Positions 1 through 11,481 of a stretch of DNA of 64,000 bases are shown here, one piece after another. Each line of letters begins with the position of its first letter. Within the stretch, counting starts at the first letter, position 1. The DNA comes from Elephas maximus indicus (lineage: Eukaryota; Chordata; Mammalia; Proboscidea; Elephantidae): positions 48,759,093 to 48,823,092 of the forward strand of contig NC_064821.1 of NCBI RefSeq assembly GCF_024166365.1, written 5' to 3'. Made by a program: the position numbers and the translations under genes. The notes below the pieces were generated by a model. The model worked only from the letters and a program-made list of their open reading frames with translations. It did not search any database and had not been told where the DNA came from.

Positions 1-564
1 GTGCTTGCAACACCAGAGAGCGAGGGGCCTTCATGTGCCCAGGCCTCACCGCAGGGCAAGGGTGAGCAGGCTTTTGATGTCACCATTTCTGAATAACCGT
101 GAGTCACGCTGGGCCTGAGCTAGGATATCCTGTTCTTACTCAGGAGAGTGCCTGCATCAAAATGTGCTCTTTATCTGTGACGACCGTGGGGATGAGGGTG
201 GGGTGACGGCAAGAGATACCAAAGACTTCCTTTCCAGAATCAAGTGTTTTCTTAAAATCACATGGGGCGAGTCCACACTGAGTGACATTGTTGGTGTCCC
301 TTTGTTCTCTGTTTCGAAGGGGACACTCAGAACCGCGCCATCTTGGCAGCTGGTCTCAAACCTCGGACCATGATCCATGATAGGAAACACACATTACACC
401 ATGAGTGAGTACTCACATTTGTGTATAAATCTGTGTTGCAAACAGAAGATTCTCGGGGGATTCTTACCCTCAGGACCTGGGCTAACTTCTGGTTTCCATT
501 TGAAAAAAAAATTGTTGCAATCCATTAAATTGAGTTGGTATGTAGTTTGAAAAATACTGCTCTT
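1..564. other. single-copy DNA, nothing recognised
   Basis: No repeat, RNA gene or convincing exon is visible. Short open frames on both strands (about 60-75 codons) overlap each other and show no domain. Confidence 0.5.
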
Positions 565-762
565 AACCATTACGTGCTCAGCTGCTAACCGAGAAAAGTT
601 GGTGGTTCGAATGCACCTGACAACTCCTTGGAGGAAAGACCTGGCAATTTGCTTCCTTCTGTAAAGATTATGGCCCAGAAGTCTTTGGGCTCTGGGGCAG
701 TTCTGCTCTCTTAGAGGAGGTCGCTATGAATCAAAAATCGACTTGATGGCACCCAACAACGG
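565..762 (+). mobile_element. AfroSINE, diverged
   Basis: The head (GCTCAGCTGCTAACC) is followed by the long-type body (GTAAAGATTA) and the shared tail ending in GACTTGATGGCACC. The copy is diverged, and the outermost head bases are not recognisable. Confidence 0.85.
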
Positions 763-1103
763 TCGGCTTCCTTCCCTGATGCGCAGGGCCTTTTTGGAAC
801 TTAGCAGTGACTCTCAATCTAGGCTGCTCCCAGCGTCTTAGCTCACCCTCATAGGAGGCTGCTGCAGGGCTGGCTCAGTGGTGAGGGAATGGGATGATCT
901 TTCTGTTAGGTGAAGGCGTGGCTCCCAGGGCTGCTAGGATCTCCGCACCTGTTCACCCGACGGGAGCGGGAGGATAGGCAGCGAAGAAGCTGTTGTCAGA
1001 GGCGTGGAGGTTACCTGAGTGATCGTTACACATCAACAGGCTCAAAACCAAACCCTTTACTTAGCACCATCTTGTTTGTTGATGTTAACTCCCCCCCCAA
1101 AAA
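763..1103. other. single-copy DNA
   Basis: No feature is recognised. A short C-run and A-run at the right end form the tail of the following minus-strand SINE. Confidence 0.4.
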
Positions 1104-1261
1104 AACCCCACTGCTGTCCAGTTGATTCCAACTCATAGCGACCCTATAGGACAGAGTAGAACTGCCCGGTAGAGTTTCCAAGGAGCACCTGCCGTACTCA
1201 AACTGCCAGCTTCTTGGTTAGCAGCTGTAGCACTTAACGACTTCGCCACCACGGTTTCCTT
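1104..1261 (-). mobile_element. AfroSINE, short type
   Basis: Read on the minus strand it runs from the head (GTGGCGAAGTCGTTAAGTGC) to the tail, which gives CATAGCGACCCTATAGGAC on the plus strand. The copy is near full length and lies directly against an RTE 3' end in the same orientation. Confidence 0.9.
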
Positions 1262-1450
1262 GTTGCTGTTAGGTGCTGTCAATTAGGTTCCGACTCATCG
1301 TGACCCTGTATGTACAGCAGAACAAAGCACTGCCCGGTCCTGCGCCATTCTCACAATCATTATCCATCTCATTGAGGGGCTTCCTCTTTTCCGATGACCC
1401 TCCACTTTACCAAGCACGATGTCTTTCTCCAGGGACTTCTCCATCTTGTT
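1262..1450 (-). mobile_element. RTE LINE 3' fragment (5' truncated)
   Basis: The sequence matches the 3' end of the RTE copies at 8772 and 23843, including the plus-strand text TACCAAGCACGATGTC and TTTCTCCAGGGACTTCTCC. Only about 190 bp of the 3' end remains. Confidence 0.85.
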
Positions 1451-1550
1451 TACTTCTTGTAATAACCCTGTGAGGTGAGTGGTGGGATCTTCACCAACAA
1501 TTATGAAACTGAACCCCAGGTTAAGGAACCGCTACCTGAAAATGCACCAT
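1451..1550 (-). repeat. MIR fragment, weak
   Basis: AATAACCCTGTGAGGT and TATGAAACTGAACC resemble the antisense 3' half of MIR. The match is short and diverged. Confidence 0.4.
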
Positions 1551-3675
1551 GAGGAACTACGCTTAGAAGGCAAGTGCTGGGGATCAGGGAGCCCCAGGTC
1601 CTCAGGGCCGGGCAGTGCTACCCAGAGCACCGGTTCCCTGATGGGGAGAGAGGCTTACCGTGAGGAGCCTCAAATGTGCGTATTTATGCTTCTGCATGGT
1701 AGACCCTCTTTGGGGGCCTTGTCAGTTAATGAGCACCTCTAGTGCCAGCAGCGTGGCCATTCCTTTTGGGGAAAGAATCGAGGGGCTTTCCAGGTGGTTG
1801 TGCACTAGATTCTGGTTTGAATTACCGTGAGTGACAGTACCCTAGTCTTGGTTTTCCCACCAGCTTCTCCTTGCTCTGCCGACTCATAGCCCTTTATTCC
1901 TATTCTTGGACCTCCAAAGAAACAGTGTAATCAAAGTTTCCACAAACCCAGCATTGCTGGGAATATCCCCTCGCGTGTTTTCATTCTAGAACTTTCAGGC
2001 CTGGGACCGATCCCTCTCCTGGGTGCTTCTTTTTGCTTCATTTGGCTTTCCTCCTTCACCGGTCCTTACGGGGACAACCCAGGGAACAAGCTGGGGTGGT
2101 GTGGTAGGTCAAGGAAGTGATGTTGCAAAGCAGAGCTTATATAAAATCTGGAGAGGTTATTTCCTGGAATTTAGTTTTGTAGAAAAAAGAAGTTTCTTCC
2201 TGAAAGTATCTGCAGCTTCACACAGCAACCTCTTTGCCGCAGCTGTCCCCAGCTTAATTTTTGTCATGAGCACATGGTGTCCCTGCAGGTCTCCATCCGC
2301 TAGTGGAGAAGCTGCTTGGCAGGGTCTCGGTGTCAGGACCTAACACCCTAACACCGCAGTGAGACGAGGGCGAGGTAGGATGGTGGCAACGCAATTGCCA
2401 GCGTCCACCCTGCAAGGGCTGACCTTGGGGGTGGGGGGGCTTGAGAGGATGCTGCCTCCGAGGTCACTGGGAGCGTGGCCTCTGGACACCACCCACCCCT
2501 GGCCGAGCCCCTGTGAAACTGAAGAATGTGCCTGTTGATTTGCTCCCATGGGAGCGCTGTGACCCTGCCCTGAGCCACATAGGTAGGGAACCTGCAGCAG
2601 GTGCTGGGGCCACTTGCGGAGGTGCCAATCACTGTGTGACATTTCCCAGGGGGAGGAGGTGGTCCCTTCCGCCTCATCCGCATCTGGCAGCTCGTTAGAG
2701 CTTGAGGGGGCACCTGAGATGTAGTGTCGTGTGCAGGGTAGTATCATCCAGTGATCCACACATCTCCGTTGGTGCTGCAGTCCCTCGAACTGCCTCGTGG
2801 GAAGTGCAGACTTAACCCCTTCACAGTCCTGCCTGCCCTGATCTTCTGCCCGCTGGCTGCAGTGTCAGCCCAGGCATCCACCTGTGTGGCGCATTCTGCC
2901 TAAGCTCATGTGGGTGGCTGAGGGGACACTAGTTTGTGCTCTGTGCAGCGTGTGAAGCTGCCACATGCAAATCCCACTGCCTGCCCTTCGCACTCCGAAG
3001 ACACTCCTGCCTCCCTGGAGGCCAGTGGGAGCCCAAGCCAGCCTGTGTTCCCAGAAGCCCTGCAAGAGCAGATGTCCTCCAGGTGCACGCACAGGCCCTG
3101 CCCTCCAGAATCTCACACCTGGCCTCGAGGCAGCTCAGGGCTGGTGAGAGCAATCAGGATTCCTCCGCTTACTGCCAAGCCAGGTGCCAACCTCTGACGC
3201 TGTCGTCAGCACCAGACAGACTCGGCAGATTTGGGGATGCGTTTCTGAAATTACAGCAAAACATGGGGAAGATGATCCGTTTGATGATACTTCCTCTCCA
3301 GTCAGCTTTCAGGAACATGTCTGTTTGCAAAGCAGGTCGTTGGGTATGTGCATGTCAGAAAAGGAAGGGGATTTTGAATATTTGACAAATTATGCTTCTC
3401 TCTTGTTTTTTTTTTTATTCTCTAGGATGATCTTTGTTTAAAGCCCCTGCTTTGCTCCCAGGTGTTCGAAGGGAAGCCTTGCATCTTTTCAGTCCCTGTG
3501 CCGTGAGGAGGAGGAAACACATTTTCGTTTGCTGAGAGCTGTCTGGAGTATATTTAAGCGGCTAATAGTTAGCTTTGAAAACAGATGTGTAACCAGGCAT
3601 TACATACATTTGTCAGTTTGGGTCCTTAGCTACACCCCTACAGAAGCCTAGAAGGGTCAGTTATAACAGCTCGAA
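1551..3675. other. single-copy DNA, no gene supported
   Basis: About 2.1 kb without a recognisable repeat. Overlapping open frames of 60-149 codons lie at 2023-3441 on both strands. None has a recognisable domain, a clear splice-site pair or a frame that stands out, so they are treated as chance frames in moderately GC-rich DNA. A conserved exon cannot be excluded by eye. Confidence 0.4.
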
Positions 3676-3864
3676 ACCAGTTCTCGTGGCGTCAGCTCTG
3701 ATTCACAGCAACCCCATGTGTGTCAGAGTAGGACTATGCTCCCTGGGGGTTTTAATGGCTGATTTTTCTATATCACTTGGCCTTTTTTCCATGGTGCCTG
3801 TAAGTGGACTTGAACCTCTAACCTTTCAGTTAGCAGCCAAGTGTGTTAACTGTTTCACCACCCA
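3676..3864 (-). mobile_element. AfroSINE, 'GTGTCAGAGTAG' subtype
   Basis: The plus strand reads CCCCATGTGTGTCAGAGTAG, then an A-box-region head in reverse (GTTAACTGTTTCACCACCC). This subtype differs internally from the short type. It lies directly against another minus-strand copy. Confidence 0.85.
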
Positions 3865-4071
3865 TAAAAACCATTGCCTTTGAGTCGATTCCAACTCATA
3901 GCAACCCTGTAGGACAGAGTAGAACTGCCCCGTAGGGTTTCCAAGGGTGTAATCTTTATGGAAGCAGACTGCCCCATCCTTCTCCCATGGAGCGGCTGGT
4001 CATTTTGAATTGTGACCTTTCTCGTTAGCAGCAGAGCACTTAAACCACAGCACCACCAGGGACTCCTATAA
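3865..4071 (-). mobile_element. AfroSINE, long type
   Basis: The sequence starts at the tail (GAGTCGATTCCAACTCATAG), contains the GTAATCTTTATGG internal segment, and ends at the head (CACCACCAGGGACTCC). The two adjacent copies are in the same orientation. Confidence 0.9.
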
Positions 4072-4943
4072 CCTTACGAGGTACGTAAGTAGAAGAGGAA
4101 AGGACCTGGATTAGCTGGTCATCGAGAGCCCACCTCCATCCAGTTCTCTGGCATGTGGCCTCTCTGGTCCTTTCCCTCTCCCATTCTGTCCATTTGGAAG
4201 AGTCAGGGTAGAGCCGACACCAGGGGCAGAGCTTCAGCTGTCACAGAGCTCATCCCTGCCCCCTTGCCTGAGGGGAAAGTCTTGTTTACAGGTAGAAAAG
4301 GTCAGGGCATACTGTGCTTAGGAGGCTGTTCCCAGCAAGAGACCTAGCTTGGGGGTGGGGGTGAGGGGTAGACGCTGCAATCACATGTCTCGCAATCAGA
4401 GTTGGTTCATCGTATTCTCTGCCCCACCTGGGAAGCTCAGAGTACTGGGATCCTGTCAGTCCAGGAGAAGGGGACTGTGCTTGTTAAGGTTGTGTGTCAA
4501 CTTGGCTGGGCCGTGGTACTTGGCAGGAGCCATTTCCTTGAGATAAATCTCTCTCTTTCTCTGGTTTTACTTGTAGAGAACTCAGCCTGTGACAGGGACC
4601 GCCTGCTCCCTGGGGGGGTGGGAGGAGAGTGGGCATGAAAATCTCTCTCTGCCAGGGCAGCGAAGATTGGCCGTGTTTTTTTTTTGTCAGAGACACTGCC
4701 CCTGGTTTTTGCGGAAACACTGGAAACTTTAAGATGCCTCGGGATGAGACACATTCAGAACAGTTTTTAAAATGCCTTTTGTATGTCACATGGAAAATTT
4801 ATTTTTTAAACAATAAAACTGTTTTACCAAAATCCATGCTTTGAATCTTTCTTTGAGAGATGGAGCGGCTTGGCTTGTGGACCTCGTGACTCTGCCATGT
4901 GTTTCCCAGGGGAAGGGCCAGGGCTTGGTCAGGGTCCTGGAGT
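4072..4943. other. mostly single-copy DNA with a possible 3'-UTR end
   Basis: The left 30 bp resemble a MIR remnant. The right part is AT-rich and contains an AATAAA hexamer (listed separately). No coding exon is recognised. Confidence 0.4.
4812..4817 (+). terminator. candidate polyadenylation signal AATAAA
   Basis: AATAAA is followed about 20 bases later by CA-containing sequence and then a T-rich stretch, as in a cleavage site. It lies outside any recognised repeat. It could mark the end of a plus-strand gene, but no terminal coding exon was identified upstream. Confidence 0.25.
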
Positions 4944-5505
4944 TGTAATTGAACGGGGGTTCTTGTCCCGTCCTATTAGCTGACTGAAATAAGACAGACG
5001 TCACACCACCAATTGCAAGGGAAACAGTGGAAATTTATTGTTTGTGCAAACAAGAAGCAACATGGGGCCTAGCAGCCAAAAGACCACTTGCTCCCAGCCC
5101 CAGGGGAGCTTGGAGCTTTTATGTCCTGTAGTCCCCAGGGGGTGGAATTGGTTCCCAAAATCCGACACCCCCTGCCCACGTCCATATTTGGAGATCCAGG
5201 TGCTGAGTCATTTGCGAAGGAAGGGAACTTCGCTTTGCAAATGGCCTGCAGTGCAGCTGTGTGTGGAGAACATCTTCCTCTCTAGTGAAGTTCAGGTCCA
5301 GGGTCGAGTTTGGGGCTACACATCTTCATGTCCTGTGCATGCGTGGGGATCTCGGTTTGTGCATGCGCAGGATTTTGGTGCCAAATTCAAACAGGAGTTA
5401 GGGCCTGCTGTGTGGTTGGGCCAAGCCGCAGTTAGAAACCTTGGCTTGGCAGGCTTTGAGGGTGGGGGGACTGCAGCTGAGCGGGGGAACACTCTGTGGG
5501 CTACA
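4944..5505 (-). mobile_element. solo LTR, endogenous retrovirus (class I-like)
   Basis: The element is bounded by TG (4944) and CA (5504-5505) and flanked by a perfect 4-bp target-site duplication GAGT (4940-4943 and 5506-5509). A 4-bp duplication is typical of ERV class I. On the minus strand there is a TATA-like stretch near 5116-5123, with AATAAA (plus-strand TTTATT 5034-5039) downstream, which sets the orientation. No internal region is attached, so it is a solo LTR. It is the same family as 9981-10555. Confidence 0.85.
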
Positions 5506-5901
5506 GAGTGAGGGCTTAAGTTGCGTATGCATTGCAATAAGGGGCATGTCTGGGCAAACCAGCTGGATGCTATTTGCACGAGAGTCCAATGGGAGGGATA
5601 GTGGGGGGCTCAATGACTGGGCTTCACACAGTTTGAGAACAGTCATCCCCTAGCCTTCCTGACACCCACTAGATGGGGAAGGACTCCATGCTGAGGGCAG
5701 CGGATCATGGACCTGAGAGGGAACCGCTGGGAGGGAACATCTTTGAAAGCAACATCACCCAATGCCCTTGTTTGTTTTCTCTCTTGGCCTCTGCATGCTG
5801 CTCACCTCCGACCTGGATTGTGTTTCCAGGAAGATGTGGAATTTGGGGGCTCAAATTGCAGGGCCGCTGAAGGTATAGGAGCTAGAGGTTTATAAAAGCC
5901 A
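5506..5901. other. single-copy DNA
   Basis: Nothing is recognised between the solo LTR and the next SINE. Confidence 0.4.
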
Positions 5902-6072
5902 GAAACCCTGGTGGTGTAGTGATTAAGAGTTTGGCTGCTAACCAAAAGGTCAGCAGTTTGAATCCCCCAGGTGCTCCTTGGAAACCCTGTGGAGCAGCTC
6001 TACTATGTCCTATAGGGTTGCTATGAGTTGGAATCAACTTGATGGCAATGGACTTGGGTTTTTTTTTTGTTT
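5902..6072 (+). mobile_element. AfroSINE, short type, near full length
   Basis: The copy runs from the head ACCCTGGTGGTGTAGTGATT through GGTGCTCCTTGGAAACCCTG to a tail GGCAATGG, followed by a T-rich run. Confidence 0.95.
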
Positions 6073-6988
6073 TGGAGATTTACTGGTTGTCACAAAATAG
6101 CATGCAGGACCCAAACAGATTTGTTGAAATCACAGGGTAACAAAGGGACATCCGAAAGAGGTGAGACCCGGGCAGGGGCCACAGGCAGAGATGATGGAAA
6201 CCAATGGGGAACACGCCCAGGGCCCACGGGGAAGTGGGGAAGGCAGGTACAGGAAACGAGAGCTGGAACTCAGGGGCTGCAGTCAAGCCCTTGACTGTCC
6301 CTTAGATGGGACACAGCGGGGCATTGCTTCCTGGTGAAGTAGCCCAGAACTGAGGGGAAGCACTGTCTGTTTCCTGCGGCTCTAGGCTTATGGCCATGGG
6401 CTCTGCAGTCCTCACAGAAACACAATGAGGTGGACTCTGCCTCCCCCAGACTTGAGATGGTGGGTCCCAGCTCAGTGTCAGTGAAGGCAGCTGGAAGAAA
6501 GGTTGAGTTTTCGTCACCTGGTACCCATTCCCCCTTTGGGGAACACAGTCTAGTTTTCTTTAGGAAGCCACTCTGCACCTTGCCCTCAGTCTGTGTGTTT
6601 TGAGGTTCTGGTTGCAGGAGTGAGGCGCGTGACCCAGGCCTGGGTGATCAAGGACGTCAAGTTCTCTTGTCTGTAGTGACTGGCTCAAGGATGACCCAGT
6701 GGGTCACATCAGGGAATCCAAGGTGGGCTGAAGCTGCTCTGTTTCACTGGACTTCACCTTTGGGGTTGTAGCCCTGGAGCCACATGCAGCCATCTCGGCC
6801 CCACAGGGAGTCTGAGAGTGACCCCAACAGGGAAGATACCAGGGTCTAGAGCTGCCCATTCTGGAGATGTCACTTGAGGACCTGCATCTGGTCATGCCTG
6901 AAATCTGTCCTCAAACTTTTCATCTATAGGCACTAATCCACTCCTTTTTTTGCTTAAACTAGTTAAAGTTGGGCTACAGCTTGTAATT
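6073..6988. other. single-copy DNA
   Basis: About 0.9 kb without a recognised repeat or exon. Confidence 0.4.
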
Positions 6989-7156
6989 TAAAAAAACCAA
7001 ACCTGTTGCCGTCAAATCCATTCCAGCTCATAGCGACCCTATAGGACAGAGTAGAACTGCCCTATAGGGTTTCCAAGGAGCGCCTGGTGGATTCTAACAG
7101 CCGTTCTTTTGGTTTGCAGCCAAGCTCTTAACCACTGCGCCACCAGGGCTCCTAGA
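6989..7156 (-). mobile_element. AfroSINE, short type
   Basis: The tail comes first on the plus strand (GTTGCCGTCAAATCCATTCC). The head is at the right end (AACCACTGCGCCACCAGGGC). The copy is full length. Confidence 0.95.
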
Positions 7157-8564
7157 AAGACCGAATTGATATTGCAACTTTGTGCCGTATCCCAGAAAGC
7201 CTGGCAGAAGGTGAGTCTGGCTAGTCAAGAGGGCACGTGTCTTTGAGGCCAGGATTTCACCAGCTCAGTGTGGCCTGAACCCAGTCTGGTCGGCCCAGTG
7301 CTGTTCAATTTTGGTTGTCTTCTTATTGCTTAATGTGCTCCATTTTCCTGGACAGATAGGAGGGCAGCAAGGTTAGAGGGTGCTGTCATAAAGGTAGAGA
7401 CACTCCATCCTTAGTGGAGATATGGTCAAGAACTGTTGCCAAGCCAGTCTTCTCTGAGGCTCTGGCTGGCTGCCTGGGCCCACAGCCAGAGAATCTGGAG
7501 GATGTCAGCTTGCCTATGCCCACCCCTGACAGAAGAGGAGAGAGTGGCTGCCCTCCACTGGACACCCCTTCTCCCCACCTCCACACTCACCTGTCCAGCT
7601 GATTTTGTGTTTCTGCTCTCAGCACAGCACCCTGCAGTGAAAGAGTAAATGACTGAATGAATGGCAATAATGTTGGCTGCAGCCGGGGGGGGGGGGGCGC
7701 GGGGTGCCTCTGGGATTGTGCAGGCCTTAGCATCCACAGGTCGACTGAGGGTTTGTCACAGGTTTTGGTGTCTGGGCCCCAAGGCTGGAGGAGCTGGAGT
7801 TGAGCAGGGCCATCTCCATGGTGACCCAGGCTGTCTGCCCAGCAGCTGTTCCACCATTGCTCCAGACCCGGTGGGGAGTCACCAAGAGAAGCTCCAGAGG
7901 GTATGCTGGAGGGGCCCAGGAGGGTGTGCATGGCCCCAGACCTGGTGTCCGTGGGTGCCTGGGAGCACGAGTCTTCCATTGAGGTGTGGTCAGCAGAGAG
8001 GCTGGTGGCAGGAGGGCAGCCTGGCGCTGTGTCATCTCCTCTAGGGAAGGTGGCTGCAAACACTGTCTCCTGAGTTCAGAATGGGCTGGGGGCCATGGTG
8101 TGAAAGATGGTGGTCCAGCCATGATGGCACCAGCACTCTTGCTGACACTAGCAGGACAGGAGATCGAGGTCTGACCCCCGTGCTAGACAAACTTCCACTT
8201 GCTGTGGTGGAGCACAAGGCCAGGAGGTCCAGCCTGCTGCTGGATGGTGCAGCAGGCATGGGCAGAGGGTGGTCACCAAGCCAGCCTGCTCACCCTCTGC
8301 TGTTCCAAGAGGCGTTTGCTGCAGCCCCTTCCTCTTCCCTGTCCCCAGTGTCCAGCTCATGGAAAGACACCATCACAGTTTGTTTGAAGAAGGACTGTTA
8401 GGGAAGAAAAAAAAAAAATCATAAAACCAAGCTCAGGTTTACAGTTAGGCCCTCTCTGCTGCTCCACAAACCTTTATCTTCTACTAAAAAAAGAAAATAC
8501 AGAAAAGCACAAAGGAGGACCATCGGTCCCTGCAGATTGCCTCCACCCAGCAATAACACTAAGA
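7157..8564. other. single-copy GC-rich DNA with an oligo-G run
   Basis: Overlapping open frames of 60-158 codons on both strands at 7386-8401 show no recognisable domain. An oligo-G run followed by GCGCGGGG lies near 7686-7702. No repeat is recognised until the L1 begins. Confidence 0.4.
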
Positions 8565-8771
8565 ACTTTGCATATTTGTTGTTTTTACATTGAGGTGAAA
8601 GTCACGTAACATAAAACTAACCATTTCAAAGTGAGCAAAAAGTGGCATTTGATACATTCACAGTACTGGGCAACCACCACCTCTGTCTAGCTCCAGAACA
8701 TTTTCATCACTCCAAAATAAAACCCCAGATCCATGAAGCAGGAACTCCCTACTATCCCCACCCCCAGCCCT

Positions 8772-9790
8772 TGTGATTGTTAGATGCCATCAAGTCGGTG
8801 CCAACTCATAGCACCCTATGTACAACCGAATGAAACGCCCAGTCCTGTGCCGTCCTCACAATCATTGCTGTTTGAGCCCATTGTTACAGCCATTGTGTCA
8901 ATCCATCTCGTTGAAGGTCTTCTTCTTTTTCGATGAGCCTCTATTTTATCAACCATGATGTCCTTCTCCAGGGACTGATCCCTCCTGATAACATGCCCAA
9001 AGTGCATGAGACGAAGTCTCACTGTCCTTGTTTCTAAGGAGCACTCTGGCTGTACTTCTTGAAGACAGATTTGTTCATTCTTCTGGCAGTCCGCTGTATA
9101 TTCAATATTCTTCACCAACATCATAATTCAAAGGCATCAATTCTTCTTTGGTCTTCCTTATTCATTGCCCAGCTTTCACACGCATATGAGGCGACTGAAA
9201 ATACCGTGGTTTGGATCAGGCACGCCTTAGTCCTCAAAGTGACATCTTTGCGTTCTAACACTTTAAAGAAGTCTTTTGCAGCAGATTTGCCCAGTGCAAT
9301 ACGCTGTTTGATTTTTTGACTGCTGCTTCCAAGGGCATTGTTTTTGGATCCAAGTAAAATGAAATCTTTTACAACCTCGTTATTTTATCTGTTTATCATG
9401 ATGTTGTTTATTGGTCCAGTTGTGAGAATTTTTCTTTATGTTGAGGTGTAATCCATACTGAAGGCTGTGGTCTTTGATCTTCATCAGTAAGTACTTCAAA
9501 TCCTCTTCACTTTCAGCAAACAAGGTTGTGTCATCTGCATATTGCAGGTTGTTAATGAGTCTTCCTCCAATCCTGATGCTGAATTCTTCTTCATATAGTT
9601 CAGCTTCTTGGATTATTTGCGCAGCATACAGATTGAGTAAGTATGGTAAAAGGATACAACCCTGACACACACCTTTTCTGATTTTGAACCACTTGTTCTG
9701 TTTGAATGACTGCCTCTTGGTCTATGTACACGTTCTTCACGAGCACAATTAAGTGTTGTGGAATTCCCATTCTCCTCAATGCCTTTGCCA
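8772..9790 (-). mobile_element. RTE LINE (RTE1_LA-like), 5' truncated
   Basis: About 1 kb of the 3' half lies inside the L1. The minus-strand frame at 9380-9670 contains the reverse-transcriptase catalytic motif YADD (codons at 9530-9541), preceded by a QGCILLPYLLNLY segment typical of the RT palm. The downstream text (KIDRHGHRRR-like region, 8816-9124) is interrupted by frame changes. The 3' end shares GTGCCAACTCATAG-type sequence with AfroSINE. Non-functional because truncated and frameshifted. Confidence 0.9.
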
Positions 9791-9980
9791 ATCACCTATT
9801 TACTTTCTGTTTCTATGGATTTGCCTATTCTGGGTATTTCATATATGTAGAACCATACAATATTTGTCCTTTTGTGTCTGACTTCTTTCACTTGGAATAA
9901 TGTGTTTGGAATTCATTCATGCTGTAGATGTTTCAGTACTTCCTTCCTTTTTATGGCTGCAATATTCCATTGTGTGGATA

Positions 9981-10555
9981 TGTAACTGAATGCAGGTTCT
10001 TGTCCAGTTTAATTAGCTGATCGAAATAAGACGGTTGCCACACCACCAGCTGCAAGGGAAACAGAAAGTGGAAATGTATTGTTTGTGCAAACAAGGAGCA
10101 ATGTGGGGCCTAGCAGCCAAAAGACCATGCAGCTCCCCAAGCCAGGGGAGCCTGGAGTTTTTATATCCTCCAGTGCCCAGGGGGTGGGATTGGTGTCTGA
10201 AATCGGACACCTGATCGCTCCCAAGTCCATATTAGGAGATCCAGGTGCTGAGTCATTTGCAAAGGAAGAGAACTTTCCCCTTGCAAATGGCCTCGGTGCA
10301 GCAGTATGCCAGAGAACATCTTCCTCTCCACGAAGTTCAGGTCCGGGGTCAAGTTTGGGGCCACAGCTCTTCAGGTCCTGCTCATGAGCCGAGATCCTGG
10401 TTTTCACATGCATGGGGTTTTGGCACCAAATTCAAACAGTGGTTAGGGCCCACGCAAAGCAGTGGGGCCAAGCCACAGTTAGAAACCTCAGCTTGGTGAG
10501 CTGTGAGTGGGGGGGAAACTATGGTGGAGTGGGAGAAACCTCAGTGGCAGCTTCA
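9981..10555 (-). mobile_element. solo LTR, same family as 4944-5505, inserted in L1
   Basis: The element has TG/CA ends and a perfect 4-bp duplication GATA (9977-9980 and 10556-10559). The L1 target GGATATG is restored when the element is removed. The minus strand carries a TATAAAAA box (plus TTTTTATA 10158-10165). The polyadenylation hexamer position is mutated compared with the other copy. No internal retroviral region is present. Confidence 0.9.
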
Positions 10556-10679
10556 GATATGCTACAATTTGTTCATCCATTCATCCAGTGGTGGACGTCT
10601 GGGTTGTTTCCACCTTTTGGCTGTTGTGAATAATGCTGCCATGAACATTTGTGTACAAGTTTTTGTGTAGACATAATAT

Positions 10680-10716
10680 TTATTTGAAGTTCAGCAATTC
10701 CTTCAATTTCAAATAA
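10680..10716. repeat. 37-bp imperfect palindrome, copy A
   Basis: The ends TTATTTGAA and TTCAAATAA are perfect inverted repeats. The copy sits inside the L1, whose normal text (…GTAGACATA / TGTTTTCAAG…) appears to be interrupted here. The reverse complement matches 34 of 37 bases of the copy at 11482. Confidence 0.6.
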
Positions 10717-11210
10717 AAACTGGTTTTCAAGTCTTTGGGGGCATATACCTAGGAGTGAAATTGCTGGGCCATATGGTAATTCTATGATTAACTTTATGAG
10801 GAACGGCCAAACTTTTTTGTAGTGGCTGCTCCATTTTATATTCCATCAGCAATAGCCAAGGGCTCTAATTTCTCTACATTCCTGCCAACACATGTTATTT
10901 TGTTTCTTTGCTTGTTATAACTATCTTTGTGGATGGGAAGTGGTATCTCATTGTAGTTTTGATTTACATTTCCCTGAAGAATAATGATCTTGAGCATCTT
11001 TCCATACACTTATTGACCACTTGGATATCTTCTTTGGCAAAATGTCTCTTCAAGTCCTTTGCCCATGTTTAATTGGGTTGTTTGTCTTTTTGTTGTTGAG
11101 TTATAAGTGTTCTTTATATATTCCAGCTACTGGGTCCTTATCGGATATATGATTTGCAAATATTCTTCCACTCTGTAGATTATATTTTCACTTCCTTGAC
11201 CATGTTTTTT

Positions 11211-11481
11211 AATGCATATATTCACTTTTTTTAAAGAAAATCATGAACATTTTAATAAAAATAATGCATGCTTGTTACAAATGAATTCAAACAGTGCAGA
11301 AAAGTACACAAATGAACGTAAAACAAAAGATGACTGTAGTCTGACCACCCGGACATTAGCAACAGTAACACTAGATGAATAGCTTTCTAACCCTATATAC
11401 AAATAGAGGAGATTAAAAATATATTTTATAAAGATGGGATCCTTCTCTTGATGCTATTTTTTTAATAGCACGTTAATGATT
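11211..11481. repeat. AT-rich, probably another L1-like fragment
   Basis: Text such as AATAATGCATGCTTGTTAC resembles old L1-associated sequence, with a related short piece near 23540-23600. The family is not determined. Confidence 0.35.

Larger units (their letters stand above)
8565..11210 (-). mobile_element. L1 fragment, antisense, split into three parts
   Basis: Parts at 8565-8771, 9791-9980 and 10556-11210 join into one collinear antisense L1-like sequence. Markers include plus-strand TTTTGTGTCTGACTTC, CCTTTTTATGGCTGCAATA and CTCTTCAAGTCCTTTGCCC. It is interrupted by an RTE copy (8772-9790) and a solo LTR (9981-10555). The part after the LTR resumes exactly where the part before it stopped. 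Confidence 0.8.

Noticed and set aside
3184-3441. Possible coding exon with an acidic segment
   Set aside because: One short acidic stretch only, with no domain, no clear acceptor/donor pair, and overlapping frames in other registers. It remains possible but is not supported.
9380-9670. Functional reverse-transcriptase gene
   Set aside because: The YADD motif is real, but this RTE copy is 5' truncated and frameshifted. It lacks the endonuclease and most of the RT domain.
4944-10555. A provirus with 5' LTR at 4944 and 3' LTR at 9981
   Set aside because: Each LTR has its own 4-bp duplication, and the DNA between holds L1, RTE, SINEs and single-copy sequence with no recognised retroviral genes.
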